Shown: piece by piece, positions 22,536 to 31,616 of the stretch
Numbering within the stretch: the first letter of the stretch is position 1
How the letters are laid out: the number at the start of each line of letters is the position of its first letter
Assembly (NCBI GenBank): GCA_026984135.1
Contig: JALSSR010000222.1
Location: forward strand, 1-37,730
DNA from: Bacteroidales bacterium
Lineage (GTDB): Bacteria; Bacteroidota; Bacteroidia; Bacteroidales; JAADJA01
Direction: 5' to 3'
Length of the DNA stretch: 37,730 nt
The notes under the pieces: generated by a model
What the model was told of the DNA's origin: nothing
Databases searched by the model: none
The model's input: the letters and a program-made list of their open reading frames with translations, nothing else
Position numbers and translations under genes: made by a program

Positions 22536-23654
22536 ATGGCGAATATTCAGGTTGGAAAACCGGTAAAAGGCAGTCAACTTATTGGTCGGGAAAAAGAGAT
22601 GGCCCTAATAAGTGAACTGTTGTCAATAGGTCAAAGTATAGTTATTATTGCTCCACGCAGATTTGGAAAGACTTCGTTGATTCTGGAAATACTGGACAGA
22701 TTAAAGACAAATAACTTTTATACTGCATATATTGATTTTTTCACTACACCCAATTTGGAATCTCTTTCGCATAAAATAACCGAAGAGGTACTCAACAATC
22801 GTAAACTTGGTAAAGTATTCAGAAAAATTTCCGGTAATATAACGGAAGTATTCAGAAATATCGAACTAAAGCAAACTATTGAAAGTTTCGAGTTTATTTT
22901 AAAATACGGGACATCGCAATCCGACGAATGGGAATTGTTGTCGGATAGTATTGATTTTATTGACAAATATCCTGAGAAGTACGGTAAAAAGATAGTTTGT
23001 GCTTTTGATGAGTTTGGAGATATAAGTAAGTTTGACGGTGATAAAATTGTTAAAATGGTAAGGTCGAAAATACAGATGCAGGAAAATGCAACTTATATCT
23101 TTTCAGGTAGTTACGAATCTGTTATGGAAACACTTTTTGTAAAACCCGACTCCCCGTTTTTCCGTTTTGCAAGAATCATAAATCTTGGGTATATTGAAAG
23201 GGATAGTTTCAAGAGATATATTTTAAAAACATTTAAAACAAATAATGTTACCGTCAAGGAAGATATAGTTGACGGAATATTGGATTTTACAAAAGGACAT
23301 CCATATTATACACAACTTATTGTTCAGCAGATTATTCTGAATAAATCTGCCGGAATGCTTAATGACAAATTCAAATTAAAGACAATAATTGAGCAAGTGT
23401 TACTGCTTGAAAACAATTATCTTGAAAAGCAATGGGAAGATATCAATCAAAGTCGTGAAAATGTTCAAACCTTGATAGCAGTTGTAAAACACGGAAAATC
23501 ACTTTATTCGCATATTGATACGAAAAAGATAAATTTAGGCAGGGCGTTAAAAAAATTGATTGGGACGGGAATAGTTTTCAACAGAAATAAGTATTATTAT
23601 ATGTCCGATCCTTTGTTTGAATTATGGATAAAAAATAATGTTTTAAACAATTAG
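22536..23654 (+). CDS. AAA ATPase (archaeal-type ATPase_2 family)
   Basis: A 372-aa STAND/AAA-like ATPase: Walker A PRRFGKTS (40-47), Walker B KIVCAFDEFGD (about 152-162), an IFSGSYESV sensor segment, then a helical and winged-helix region ending KYYYMSDPLFELWIKNN. Proteins of this type, common in archaea and Bacteroidota, have no settled role; links to mobile elements and defence have been proposed for relatives. It is 2 nt upstream of the alcohol dehydrogenase gene, so they are co-transcribed, which is odd for a standalone accessory ATPase. Its promoter carries paired 23-bp repeats. Confidence 0.88.
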   Translation: MANIQVGKPVKGSQLIGREKEMALISELLSIGQSIVIIAPRRFGKTSLILEILDRLKTNNFYTAYIDFFTTPNLESLSHKITEEVLNNRKLGKVFRKISGNITEVFRNIELKQTIESFEFILKYGTSQSDEWELLSDSIDFIDKYPEKYGKKIVCAFDEFGDISKFDGDKIVKMVRSKIQMQENATYIFSGSYESVMETLFVKPDSPFFRFARIINLGYIERDSFKRYILKTFKTNNVTVKEDIVDGILDFTKGHPYYTQLIVQQIILNKSAGMLNDKFKLKTIIEQVLLLENNYLEKQWEDINQSRENVQTLIAVVKHGKSLYSHIDTKKINLGRALKKLIGTGIVFNRNKYYYMSDPLFELWIKNNVLNN

Positions 23655-23656
23655 AT

Positions 23657-24823
23657 ATGGAAAATTTCACAATATACAATCCCACACAACTCCACTTCGG
23701 AAGAGGAGTTACGGATACTCTGGGAAAGACGATAGAAAAATACGGGAAGAAAGTTCTTTTGATGTACGGAAAGGGTTCGATAAAAAGAAACGGTATTTAC
23801 GACAAGGTGACGGAGCAGTTAAAGCTTGCCGGTGCTGAAATTATTGAGTATGGCGGCATAAAGCCGAATCCTGTTTTCGAAGATGTAAATGAAGCTGCTG
23901 CGTTGGGCAAAAAACACAATGTGGATGTTATTCTTGCCGTCGGGGGAGGAAGTGTGATTGACTCCGCAAAAATAACGGCACTGACAATTCCTTGCGATGA
24001 TTCGGCCTGGAGGATTATGATAAAGATGGCAAAGCCGCAAACCGCAGTTCCCGTTATTGCCGTTCTTACGCTTGCAGCAACGGGTACGGAGATGAATCCC
24101 TTTGCGGTGTTGCAAAATGTGCAAACCCACAAAAAAATCGGATATGGAAATCCTTTGATATATCCCAAACACTCATTCCTTGATCCCGCGTTTACTTTTT
24201 CGGTTTCGCGCGAATATACCGCTTATGGTATTGCCGATTTGATAGCACATGCTCTTGAAAACTATTTCGGGGCAGGTGATGCAAGCTTGTCCGATAAATT
24301 CGTCTATTCCATTATCAGGGAGGCGATGGAGTTCGGTCCTGCCTTGCTGGATGATTTGCACAGCTACGACCTGCGGGCAAAGATAATGTATGCGGCAACT
24401 AATGCCTTAAACGGACTTACAGGTTACGGCAGGGTTGTCGGTGACTGGGGTGTGCATTCCATCGGACATGTTTTGTCGTTACTTTACGATTCTCCGCATG
24501 GCGCTACTCTCTCCGTTGCCTATCCCGCCTGGATGAAAGTGGTCAAAGAGAAAGACCCGGGAAGAATTTCGGAATTGGGTAAAAATCTTTTTGGGACAAC
24601 TTCGCCGGATGACACAATATCGGCATTTGAAAATCTGTTTCGAAAACTATCTTGTCCTCTGAAAATGAAAGACCTTGGCATTGATGAAGATAAAAAAGAC
24701 GAAATCATTGATATGATGAAGAAAAACAAGGTTGACGGTGCTCATTTCAAATTATCGCACCACGACATTGAAAGGATTGTCGGTTTGATGTATTCCGGTA
24801 ACCAAAATATTTACTTTGCCTGA
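23657..24823 (+). CDS. Iron-containing alcohol dehydrogenase (butanol dehydrogenase-like)
   Basis: Group III metal-dependent alcohol dehydrogenase of 388 aa, BdhA/YqhD type. The NAD(P)-binding motif is GGGSVIDSAK (about 95-104). Metal ligands are in GIADLIAHALE (Asp, His), GVHSIGH and SPHGAT. The N-terminus NFTIYNPTQLHFGRG is typical. It reduces aldehydes to alcohols with NAD(P)H, useful in fermentation or aldehyde detoxification. It starts 2 nt after the ATPase stop. Its last 13 nt overlap the end of the convergent membrane protein gene. Confidence 0.93.
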   Translation: MENFTIYNPTQLHFGRGVTDTLGKTIEKYGKKVLLMYGKGSIKRNGIYDKVTEQLKLAGAEIIEYGGIKPNPVFEDVNEAAALGKKHNVDVILAVGGGSVIDSAKITALTIPCDDSAWRIMIKMAKPQTAVPVIAVLTLAATGTEMNPFAVLQNVQTHKKIGYGNPLIYPKHSFLDPAFTFSVSREYTAYGIADLIAHALENYFGAGDASLSDKFVYSIIREAMEFGPALLDDLHSYDLRAKIMYAATNALNGLTGYGRVVGDWGVHSIGHVLSLLYDSPHGATLSVAYPAWMKVVKEKDPGRISELGKNLFGTTSPDDTISAFENLFRKLSCPLKMKDLGIDEDKKDEIIDMMKKNKVDGAHFKLSHHDIERIVGLMYSGNQNIYFA

Positions 24824-26205
24824 TAGACTAAAAACATAATTTCTTTATTATCAGCAGATTCAGCTGAAAGGATATTTTGCAATTTACTGTTTTGTGAAAT
24901 TTCCTTCCGGCTGATGTTCAGTTGTGTTTTTGAAAACCAGTTATCCCAAATGATAATATCGCCCGATTTAACATGTTTAAGATAATCATTTGTCAACTCT
25001 ATTCTTTTTTCCGTATCAAAATAATCAATGTTCAGGGCGAGGCTTAGATAGGGGTCGGAGAAAACAAAACGGTGTCCGGCAGCCTTTTTATCCGCCAATT
25101 TACCGGAAATATTTTTTGCTATCTTTTGTTTCTCAGTTAGCATCATATCTTTTTTCCAGTTTACGGAAGCAGGATTATGCAGGAACGGAAATATCATAAC
25201 ATAGATAATTATCAATACGCCGATAACTCTTTTAAGAAGAAGATTTTTAATCAATATTCCCGTAATAAAATCAAATCCGGTAAGTGAAATTATTGCTATC
25301 AACGGCATAACACCGATCAAAACTCTTTTCAATCCCATTGAATTGAAAATTCCCAAATACCAGAAAAGGGTATGTGCCGTAAAATAGGCACTGAAACCGA
25401 GAAAAATCAATATTACAAGCTCAAGGGAAACAGACCTTTTGAAAATTTTAAAAATGATAAAAAGGTATCCCGTCCAAAACAAAACGTAACCCGGGACACC
25501 GGTAACATATATCAATTCGTTGAAAAAATGGAAAAGGTCGCCGTGGCCGTACGGACTACCCAAATTGTTATAAGGGATTTTTGTGAAAACCCAAAGAATA
25601 TCGTGATAAATAAAATAACCGGCAAGGGAGTAAACAATATGACCCGTAAGAAGCAAAAGAATTGATTTCCGGTTGTTTTTAAGTAAAAAATAGAATCCGA
25701 AAATACCTATTATTATCAATCCCTCCGAACGGATGAAAGGCAGGAAGGAGATGATAATTGCCGCTGCAAGATATTTCTCTTTAAGAGCAAAATATATTCC
25801 CAAAGCTACAAACAGGGCAAAAAGAGGCTCTGTCAATCCCGAAAATGTTAATATGAAATATAAAGGGGAAAATATGAGAAAGATCGCACTTAATATTTCA
25901 TTTTTCAGATTTAGTTTGCAAGCAATGCGGTAGGTAAAATATATTGTAAGCATTGACACAAGTACATTAAAGACTTTTATCCCGTTAAAACCGAATTGTG
26001 CAAACGGAGAGGATAATAACACGAAAACAGGTTTTGCCCAGTGGTCGAAAAACAATTCGGGATGTACGGGAGCATATCTTGCGAACAAAAAATGGGTGAT
26101 ACTGTCGCCCTCTCCTCCCGTACCATTAAAAACAAATATCACAATTGTTGCAACAACAGCATAAACGGCAAGCAAAATAAATACGGAATACTTTTTTATT
26201 GTCAT
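24811..26205 (-). CDS. Polytopic membrane glycosyltransferase-like protein (GT-C type)
   Basis: About 464 aa with a dozen or so hydrophobic helices and a short soluble C-terminus. The first extracytoplasmic loop carries GEGDSITHFLFARYAPVHPE, with the acidic D/H pattern typical of GT-C (PMT/ArnT-like) glycosyltransferases that use polyprenyl-phosphate sugars. HWAKPVFVLLSSPF and FSGLTEPLFALF are also typical of this superfamily. Donor and acceptor are unknown. The longest frame begins at a TTG (26226); the ATG at 26205 is preferred. It stands alone, with its 3' end overlapping the alcohol dehydrogenase by 13 nt. Confidence 0.78.
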   Translation of the reverse strand: MTIKKYSVFILLAVYAVVATIVIFVFNGTGGEGDSITHFLFARYAPVHPELFFDHWAKPVFVLLSSPFAQFGFNGIKVFNVLVSMLTIYFTYRIACKLNLKNEILSAIFLIFSPLYFILTFSGLTEPLFALFVALGIYFALKEKYLAAAIIISFLPFIRSEGLIIIGIFGFYFLLKNNRKSILLLLTGHIVYSLAGYFIYHDILWVFTKIPYNNLGSPYGHGDLFHFFNELIYVTGVPGYVLFWTGYLFIIFKIFKRSVSLELVILIFLGFSAYFTAHTLFWYLGIFNSMGLKRVLIGVMPLIAIISLTGFDFITGILIKNLLLKRVIGVLIIIYVMIFPFLHNPASVNWKKDMMLTEKQKIAKNISGKLADKKAAGHRFVFSDPYLSLALNIDYFDTEKRIELTNDYLKHVKSGDIIIWDNWFSKTQLNISRKEISQNSKLQNILSAESADNKEIMFLVYQAK

Positions 26206-26283
26206 TATGAAAATTATATGAAGCAAAAATAGTTAATATTATATAATTCGGTATTGCCGATAATCATAAATTATTATCTGTTT

Positions 26284-26361
26284 CATTTTTATTCAAATCC
26301 TCCCGGCGGGTACGGAGGTTTTGACATGTACTATGTGGGAATTGAACAAAAAGGGAAGTAA
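26284..26361 (+). pseudogene. Possible relic of a WD40-like (PD40) propeller gene end
   Basis: In the 206-bp gap a short in-frame stretch reads HFYSNPPGGYGGFDMYYV...EQKGK and then stops at 26361. This resembles the repeated [YF]xSNRPGGYGG[YF]D[IL]Y segment of PD40 propellers in Bacteroidota OmpA-like proteins. No start or remaining gene is found upstream, where 26205 marks the divergently oriented gene. A gene remnant is likely, but the stretch is short. Confidence 0.4.
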
Positions 26362-26375
26362 TTTTTTTCTATAAC

Positions 26376-26411
26376 TAAAAAAGGACTGAAATTTTTCAGT
26401 CCTTTTATTTT
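26376..26411 (-). terminator. Rho-independent terminator of the ABC transporter operon
   Basis: A perfect stem AAAGGACTGAAA/TTTCAGTCCTTT with a 2-3 nt loop, flanked by A-runs on the left and T-runs on the right, so it can act in both directions. It directly follows the DUF4340 stop at 26412. Confidence 0.85.
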
Positions 26412-27395
26412 TTATTTCTTTCCTTTTTCCTCTTTTGGAATGCCGAGCAAATCGGGTATTTCGGGGAATATACGCTCAAACAGTTTTCCTTTGCTTCCGC
26501 TGAATTTACTATCGGGTATATTTGACGAGACAATCACATATTGATTTACCGAATCGGCGGCAAAAGCTTTTATCTCAACCGGTATAATATTGTTTCCCTC
26601 TATTTTAACCGAATATTGCGGTGTTGAACTTTTCGGTTCTACATCATCAATGAACTTCGAGCCAGTAACACGGCTTATCTTTGAGATATATGCTGCGGTT
26701 TTTGTCGAGTCCGTAGCTTGACCGTTAAGTTGCCACTTGGTACCCTCTTTTTGAAGTGTGTAACTTCCCTCGGGATAATTGAGCGTAACTTTCGTGATAT
26801 CATCTTTATTCACCCTGCAAATATTCTTATCTCTGTAACTCTCAACCTTTGCGGGGATGTTCATTTTTATGAAACCGTCAACAACGTAAACATTATTTTC
26901 GTCGGCGGGTCTCACGCAGGTTGACATTTTACCCTGATTTCGACGTGACGGTTGACCCTTGGGCTGCGTATATGAAAATTTACCGATATAGAGGTCCGCA
27001 ACAGCATCATTGCCGTCATAAACTTTGATCCTTGTCCCCGTAGAATCGGTAACCTCAAGCTCTTTCCATTTCGAGTCGTCGGTTGCTGCAACCCTTTCCG
27101 CTCTCATTTTCAACAATTCGTTAAAAATACGTTGAGTGGAATTTTTGTCGGGTTGATAACTCTTTCCACCCGATTCGAGTTTCCACTCTTTTCCGGTTTT
27201 CGTAAATATCACATCTTCACCCGTACCTGCTTTGGGTGTGATAACTATTTTAGTAACATTTGCAGTATCAAAAGTTACTATCTCACTTTTGAACGTTCTC
27301 TCTTTATCGCCGCCGAGGGTGGAAAGGAAATAGATTACCACCAAAACCACCAATAATATCAGCAGTGTTTTCGTATTCATTAATTTCGACATCAT
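26412..27395 (-). CDS. DUF4340 domain protein
   Basis: A 327-aa protein with one N-terminal membrane anchor (TLLILLVVLVVIYFLSTL) and an extracytoplasmic beta-rich DUF4340 region built of repeats such as VTKIVITP...WKLESGGKSYQPD and TKVTLNYPEGSYTLQKEGTKWQLNG. It is regularly the last gene after GldG-like auxiliary proteins of this ABC transporter class. Function is unknown; a periplasmic accessory role in the transporter is the reasonable inference. It starts 31 nt after gldG and is followed directly by a strong terminator. Met6 is an alternative start. Confidence 0.85.
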   Translation of the reverse strand: MMSKLMNTKTLLILLVVLVVIYFLSTLGGDKERTFKSEIVTFDTANVTKIVITPKAGTGEDVIFTKTGKEWKLESGGKSYQPDKNSTQRIFNELLKMRAERVAATDDSKWKELEVTDSTGTRIKVYDGNDAVADLYIGKFSYTQPKGQPSRRNQGKMSTCVRPADENNVYVVDGFIKMNIPAKVESYRDKNICRVNKDDITKVTLNYPEGSYTLQKEGTKWQLNGQATDSTKTAAYISKISRVTGSKFIDDVEPKSSTPQYSVKIEGNNIIPVEIKAFAADSVNQYVIVSSNIPDSKFSGSKGKLFERIFPEIPDLLGIPKEEKGKK

Positions 27396-27426
27396 AACTC
27401 TATCATTTTAAAATTAATATCAAATA

Positions 27427-28947
27427 CTATCCGAGATTACCCGGTTCCATTCTTTTGACCCTGATACTTCTTTTGCGTTGCATTCTGATAATTCCGTAAA
27501 TAAGGATTAAGAAAATGGGCAACAGGAAGTTAAGCCATTTGAGGAAGGCTTTTTTACCCTCTTCTATCTGGTCAAGCGGACGAGAAGTAACGCCTTTTGT
27601 CCTTAATTCAATCAGGCCTGTGTCGTCCGACAGCCAGTCAATGGAGTTAACCATCAGGTTCACATTATCGTCCGACACCTTCTTTTGGTTTTGTCCTTCG
27701 CCGTTTATGGCAAACTCACCGTCGCTGAACAGAACTATAGAGGCATTGGCACCTCCTGCAATTTTTCCTTGCAAAGTTGCTCCAACGGGAATTTTCGACA
27801 TCGGGAAGTCCGTATCCGTCCATTTTTTATTAATGTCGAAATAAAGTGGAACGGATTGTGTTCCCGATTTTTCCGATGTCATTGCAATGGGAGTAAACAC
27901 GTTTGCCGTGTCACCGGTATATTTAATCGAACTTGCAAAAGGCATAATAACCTGTTCCAGCCCTGTGGTTATGGGATGGTCGGCAAAAGTGACTATAATA
28001 GGCAGATATGGGAATTTTACATTGGTAGTGAAATTGAACATACCTGTTCTTTGCTGTACACCCACACTTCCGCAATTGGCATCAACAACCAGGTCGGGCT
28101 CAACGGTAAGTCCTTTACCTGCAAGCCACTTTTCAAGCCCTGTATTTATTACCGTGGCTCTTGCGGTTTGCAAATCCGCATCCACTCTGTCCAATGCAAT
28201 GTAAAGGTTTCCTCCTCCTGCAAGGTAATTGTCAAGCTTTGAAAAAACAATATCGGGGATGGTGTCTTTAGGGGCTATAATCGCTATTGTTTTATATTTT
28301 TGCAAATTAGCCGTCGAATCTTCAATGCGCACAGGTTCAACATCATACAATACTTCAAGAAGCTTTAAAGCCTGCGGCATAGCACCCGTCGAAGGAGATC
28401 CGAAACCCTGCATCACTCCTATTACCGGTTTGTTTTTTGCAGTCAGTTTTTTAATGCTTGACGACAGGTCGTATTCCATTGCCGAACCCGGTTGTATGAA
28501 CGGTATAACTTCGCTTTCGTCACCCTTCTGAATGACTGCCCCGAGAAAGACCTTTTTTTGTGTCGCCTCATCCTTTTCTCTCATATTTATCATAACAGGT
28601 CTAACTCCCGATTGAAAAGCTTTTTGCTCTATTTTCGTATCTTTGTTGGGGTCAACAAATTCATAAACCACCTTACCCCTTGAGATATTTGCATATTCGA
28701 TGAGCAGGTCTTTAAAATCTCTTTTTGCTATGGCAATGTCCGGCGGCAGGTCTTCGGTAAAATATGCCGTAACCGTAACCGGTTCGTCAAGGGATTTAAG
28801 GATGTTTTTCGTTGCCTGACTCAAGGTATAACGGCTATCCGAAGTAAAATCAAGCCTGAAAAAGAATCTTAACGACAAGATATTTACAACAGCCAGGATA
28901 ACAAAGACCAGCAGTACCTGTGTATTTATTGTTTTTCTATTTTTCAT
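27427..28947 (-). CDS. gldG: GldG-like ABC transporter auxiliary protein
   Basis: A 506-aa protein with an N-terminal membrane helix (LLVFVILAVVNILSLRFFF), a large extracytoplasmic ABC_transp_aux region (YTLSQATKNILKSLDEPVTVTAYF onward) and a C-terminal helix (WLNFLLPIFLILIYGIIR) followed by a basic tail. In gliding Flavobacteria, GldG works with GldA and GldF. The same set is also found in non-gliding Bacteroidota, so a gliding role should not be assumed. It lies between the permease (27 nt upstream) and DUF4340 (31 nt downstream). Confidence 0.88.
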   Translation of the reverse strand: MKNRKTINTQVLLVFVILAVVNILSLRFFFRLDFTSDSRYTLSQATKNILKSLDEPVTVTAYFTEDLPPDIAIAKRDFKDLLIEYANISRGKVVYEFVDPNKDTKIEQKAFQSGVRPVMINMREKDEATQKKVFLGAVIQKGDESEVIPFIQPGSAMEYDLSSSIKKLTAKNKPVIGVMQGFGSPSTGAMPQALKLLEVLYDVEPVRIEDSTANLQKYKTIAIIAPKDTIPDIVFSKLDNYLAGGGNLYIALDRVDADLQTARATVINTGLEKWLAGKGLTVEPDLVVDANCGSVGVQQRTGMFNFTTNVKFPYLPIIVTFADHPITTGLEQVIMPFASSIKYTGDTANVFTPIAMTSEKSGTQSVPLYFDINKKWTDTDFPMSKIPVGATLQGKIAGGANASIVLFSDGEFAINGEGQNQKKVSDDNVNLMVNSIDWLSDDTGLIELRTKGVTSRPLDQIEEGKKAFLKWLNFLLPIFLILIYGIIRMQRKRSIRVKRMEPGNLG

Positions 28948-28974
28948 TTCCGTATGATTAAAAGGTTAAACAGA

Positions 28975-29694
28975 TTACAATCTTTTCTTTTCGAGATTAG
29001 CCTCGGTCATAATTAAACCCATAAATATTAACGACAGGAAATAGACAAGGTCTTTGGAGTCAATCACACCCCTTGCCATCGAGTCGTAGTGAGTTGAAAT
29101 GCTGAGATAGCTTAACGTTTCACCAATCACACCGCTAAAGTTACTTGCGAGCATCGAAAAGATTATCTGAAAGAATATCCCGATAAAAAGAGCAAGTAAA
29201 TAGCTGACAATCTGATTGTTGGAAACGCTGCTCGTATAAATGCCGATGGCAATGTAAACGGCACTCATCAAAATCAGCCCGAGATAACCGCTCCAGACAG
29301 CTCCGTTATCAATGTTACCGAGGCTGGCAACAGTTATGTAGTACGGAAGTGTCAGCAGAAGTGCAATAAATATGAGTATCAGTGTGGAAAGGAATTTTCC
29401 CACCACCACCTGCCAGTCCGTAACCGGTTTTGTCAACAGCAATTCAATGGTTCCCGACCTGTTTTCCTCTGCAAACAATTTCATTGTCAATGCCGGAATA
29501 AAAAAGAAAAGCGTCCAGTAGGCAATACTAAAAAACGATTGCAAACTTGCTTGCTTAACATAAAAGATGTCGGAACCGTAGAGCCACGTAAAAAAGCCGC
29601 TGAATCCGAGAAAAGCGATTAACATAATATATGCTATGAGCGAATCGAAAAAGGTTTTCAATTCCCGCATTGCTATTATCCATATCTGTTTCAT
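28975..29694 (-). CDS. gldF: ABC-2 type permease (GldF-like)
   Basis: A 239-aa membrane protein with about six hydrophobic helices, typical of ABC-2 permeases. It begins KQIWIIAMRELKTFFDSLIAYIML and carries the conserved EENRSGTIELLLTKPVTDWQVVVGKF segment. It would form the channel for the ATPase encoded 53 nt upstream. The substrate is unknown. Similar to GldF of the gliding-associated transporter, but the symbol reflects family resemblance only. Confidence 0.87.
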   Translation of the reverse strand: MKQIWIIAMRELKTFFDSLIAYIMLIAFLGFSGFFTWLYGSDIFYVKQASLQSFFSIAYWTLFFFIPALTMKLFAEENRSGTIELLLTKPVTDWQVVVGKFLSTLILIFIALLLTLPYYITVASLGNIDNGAVWSGYLGLILMSAVYIAIGIYTSSVSNNQIVSYLLALFIGIFFQIIFSMLASNFSGVIGETLSYLSISTHYDSMARGVIDSKDLVYFLSLIFMGLIMTEANLEKKRL

Positions 29695-29747
29695 TATAGC
29701 GATATTTTTTTATTAATACTTTATTTCATTCCCGTTATTCGAAAGAG

Positions 29748-30677
29748 TTAGTTCATTGTGAGGTTTCTGAAGACATCCTCAAGTTTTGTCTCAACGAAAC
29801 TCATTTCGGTCAATGTCCATTTTTTATCAACACAAAGTTTGAAAATCTCCCTGCGCGACGACAATTCCGGTTTGCTTTGTATCTCGAAGGCGTTATCTTC
29901 GCCCGCGATAAAATCAACCGTGCCGACGGTTGCAACCTCTTGCAGGGCACTGAAGATTTCGTTTTTGTCGCCGTCTTCAATACGTACTTTCAATATCTCT
30001 TTACCTTCCGATTGCTTGCGCAACTCTTTGGCGGTGCCGTCGGCAACTATTTTTCCTTTGTTGATGATGAGTATCCTGTCGCAGGTGGCTTCCACCTCGG
30101 CAAGGATGTGTGAGCTGAGGATAACCGTTTTTTCACGACCTATCTTTTTGATAAGCTCGCGTATCTCAACGATTTGGTTAGGGTCAAGACCCGATGTGGG
30201 CTCATCCAGAATCAAAACTTCCGGATTGTGTATGAGTGCCTGTGCCAGCCCCACACGTTGCTTGTATCCTTTGGATAACTCGCTTATTTTCTTGTGTTTT
30301 TCACCTTCAAGGCCGCACAGGTTGACCATTTCCAAAATCCGGTCGTTTATCCTTGACTTCTCTATTTGCTGAAGCTCGGCAACAAACCTGAGATAATCAA
30401 TAACCGGCATATCTTCGTACAAAGGATTGTTTTCGGGGAGATACCCGATATTTTTCCTTATTGATTCCGGATCATCCTTAATTGAAAAACTTCCCACAAG
30501 AGCGTTTCCTTCGTTGGGCGTAAGATAGGTAGTGATGATCTTCATCGTGGTTGTCTTGCCGGCACCGTTGGGTCCCAGAAACCCAAGTATCTCTCCGGTT
30601 TTGACCTTGAATGAAATGTTGTCAACGGCTTTTTGAGCTCCGTATTTTTTTGTCAGATTTTCAACAACAATATCCAT
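29748..30677 (-). CDS. gldA: ABC transporter ATP-binding protein (GldA-like)
   Basis: A 309-residue ATPase: Walker A GPNGAGKTTT, Q-loop region GYLPENNPLYEDMPV, signature LSKGYKQRVGLAQA, Walker B VLILDEPTSGLDP and H-loop SSHILAEVEATCDR. The C-terminal extension is about 80 residues. The frame is open to 30800, but the added residues are not family-like, so the ATG at 30677 (MDIVVENLTKKYG) is chosen. First gene of the transporter operon reading to 26412. Confidence 0.92.
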   Translation of the reverse strand: MDIVVENLTKKYGAQKAVDNISFKVKTGEILGFLGPNGAGKTTTMKIITTYLTPNEGNALVGSFSIKDDPESIRKNIGYLPENNPLYEDMPVIDYLRFVAELQQIEKSRINDRILEMVNLCGLEGEKHKKISELSKGYKQRVGLAQALIHNPEVLILDEPTSGLDPNQIVEIRELIKKIGREKTVILSSHILAEVEATCDRILIINKGKIVADGTAKELRKQSEGKEILKVRIEDGDKNEIFSALQEVATVGTVDFIAGEDNAFEIQSKPELSSRREIFKLCVDKKWTLTEMSFVETKLEDVFRNLTMN

Positions 30678-31062
30678 AATTACAGTTTTTATGTTTTTTC
30701 GGTTTGCAAAAGAAATAATCAATCGTAACAATATCAATATAACAGGGTTACATTTAACAAAATTTAACAGAAGAGAAAAGTCCGGAAAACAGAATTTCAC
30801 AATCCATATTCAACAACCCGTTAAATTGGGGAAAGACAATTTTTATAACAAAAAGTATACGAACAAATGACAAAACCGGGCTTAGAAACGATATAAAAAC
30901 GAGTCTCAGATCAACTGACCCTTAGTGGCAAAACAGCGGAAAATTAGCCGCAAAGACACGAGGCTCAAAGAAAAATTCACAAAACGGGTTCATCACATTT
31001 CCCATGGGGTCGGTTGTTCTGAGTTTAATGCCAATGCACGGACGAAAAAGAAAAGAGATAAT
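30678..31062. other. 385-bp gap between the ABC ATPase gene and smpB
   Basis: No gene is seen. The right-hand part holds the MITE-like element (30906-31022). The left part must contain the ABC operon promoter; only a near-match to TAnnTTTG was found there. Confidence 0.6.
30906..31022 (+). mobile_element. MITE-like element with 15-bp terminal inverted repeats
   Basis: A 117-bp noncoding element. The left end TCAGATCAACTGACC (30906-30920) and right end GGTCGGTTGTTCTGA (31008-31022) are inverted repeats matching at 13 of 15 positions. The interior 30922-31022 aligns with the reverse complement of 12852-12965, sharing the CCGCAAAGACAC block. No reading frame is present and no clear target-site duplication is visible. 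Repeats with 'gccgcaaagacac' cores occur in many Bacteroidota genomes (from memory, unchecked). Confidence 0.7.
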
Positions 31063-31512
31063 CTACGAATAATTTTTCCTGTCCAGGTCTCTTTTTGAAT
31101 CTTTGGTTTTCAGGGATTCCCTTTTGTCGTAAAGTTTTTTCCCTTTGGCAAGTGCTATTTCCAGTTTTGCCAAGCCCTTTTCATTAATAAAGAGAACAAT
31201 CGGGACAATGGTCAAACCTTTTTCACGGGTTTTGTTGGCAAGTTTTTTCAATTCCCGTTTTGTAAGAAGTAATTTCCGGTCGCGTTTAGGTTCATGGTTG
31301 TAGTGTGTTCCGAATTTATATTCTGCAATATGCATATTAACAACAAACAATTCTTTTCCTTTGAAAGCGCAATATCCTTCTGCAAGACTGACTTTTCCGG
31401 TACGTATTGATTTTATTTCGGTGCCGGTCAGTTGAATCCCCGCAACGAACTTTTCAAGTATGAAAAATTCGTGAAAAGCTTTTCTGTTCTTTATTCTGAT
31501 ATTGTTTTCCAT
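31063..31512 (-). CDS. smpB: SsrA-binding protein SmpB
   Basis: tmRNA-binding protein for rescue of stalled ribosomes; 149 aa. The OB-fold core begins NRKAFHEFFILEKFVAGIQLTGTEIKSIRTGKVSLAEGY. The lysine/arginine-rich C-terminal tail (KGKKLYDKRESLKTKDSKRDLDRK) is complete. The frame extends to 31533, but that start lies within the -7 box at 31531-31538, so the ATG at 31512 is used, giving a leader of about 12 nt. It is transcribed divergently from dtd. Confidence 0.96.
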   Translation of the reverse strand: MENNIRIKNRKAFHEFFILEKFVAGIQLTGTEIKSIRTGKVSLAEGYCAFKGKELFVVNMHIAEYKFGTHYNHEPKRDRKLLLTKRELKKLANKTREKGLTIVPIVLFINEKGLAKLEIALAKGKKLYDKRESLKTKDSKRDLDRKNYS

Positions 31513-31530
31513 ATTTTTATTAAGGGGTGA

Positions 31531-31538
31531 CAAAAATA
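31531..31538 (-). promoter_or_regulatory. -7 box of smpB
   Basis: TATTTTTG on the minus strand (TAnnTTTG), 18 nt before the ATG at 31512. It supports the shorter smpB start. Confidence 0.55.
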
Positions 31539-31583
31539 CACTAAATTAAAATTTGGTTGACTTTACTTTCGCAATATAATTAA

Positions 31584-31591
31584 TATTTTTG
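31584..31591 (+). promoter_or_regulatory. -7 box of dtd
   Basis: TATTTTTG (TAnnTTTG), 25 nt before the dtd ATG at 31617, with TTGAC about 22 nt upstream as a possible -33 element. Confidence 0.55.
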
Positions 31592-31616
31592 CCGGTTAAA
31601 TATTTGGAATAAGATC

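Noticed and set aside
27685-28242. A 185-codon plus-strand frame within gldG
   Set aside because: Antisense shadow without family features.
29758-30372. A 204-codon plus-strand frame within the ABC ATPase gene
   Set aside because: Antisense shadow; the ATPase motifs are all on the minus strand.
30678-30800. Longer N-terminus for the ABC ATPase
   Set aside because: The extra 41 residues do not resemble an ABC ATPase and start far from the conserved first strand.
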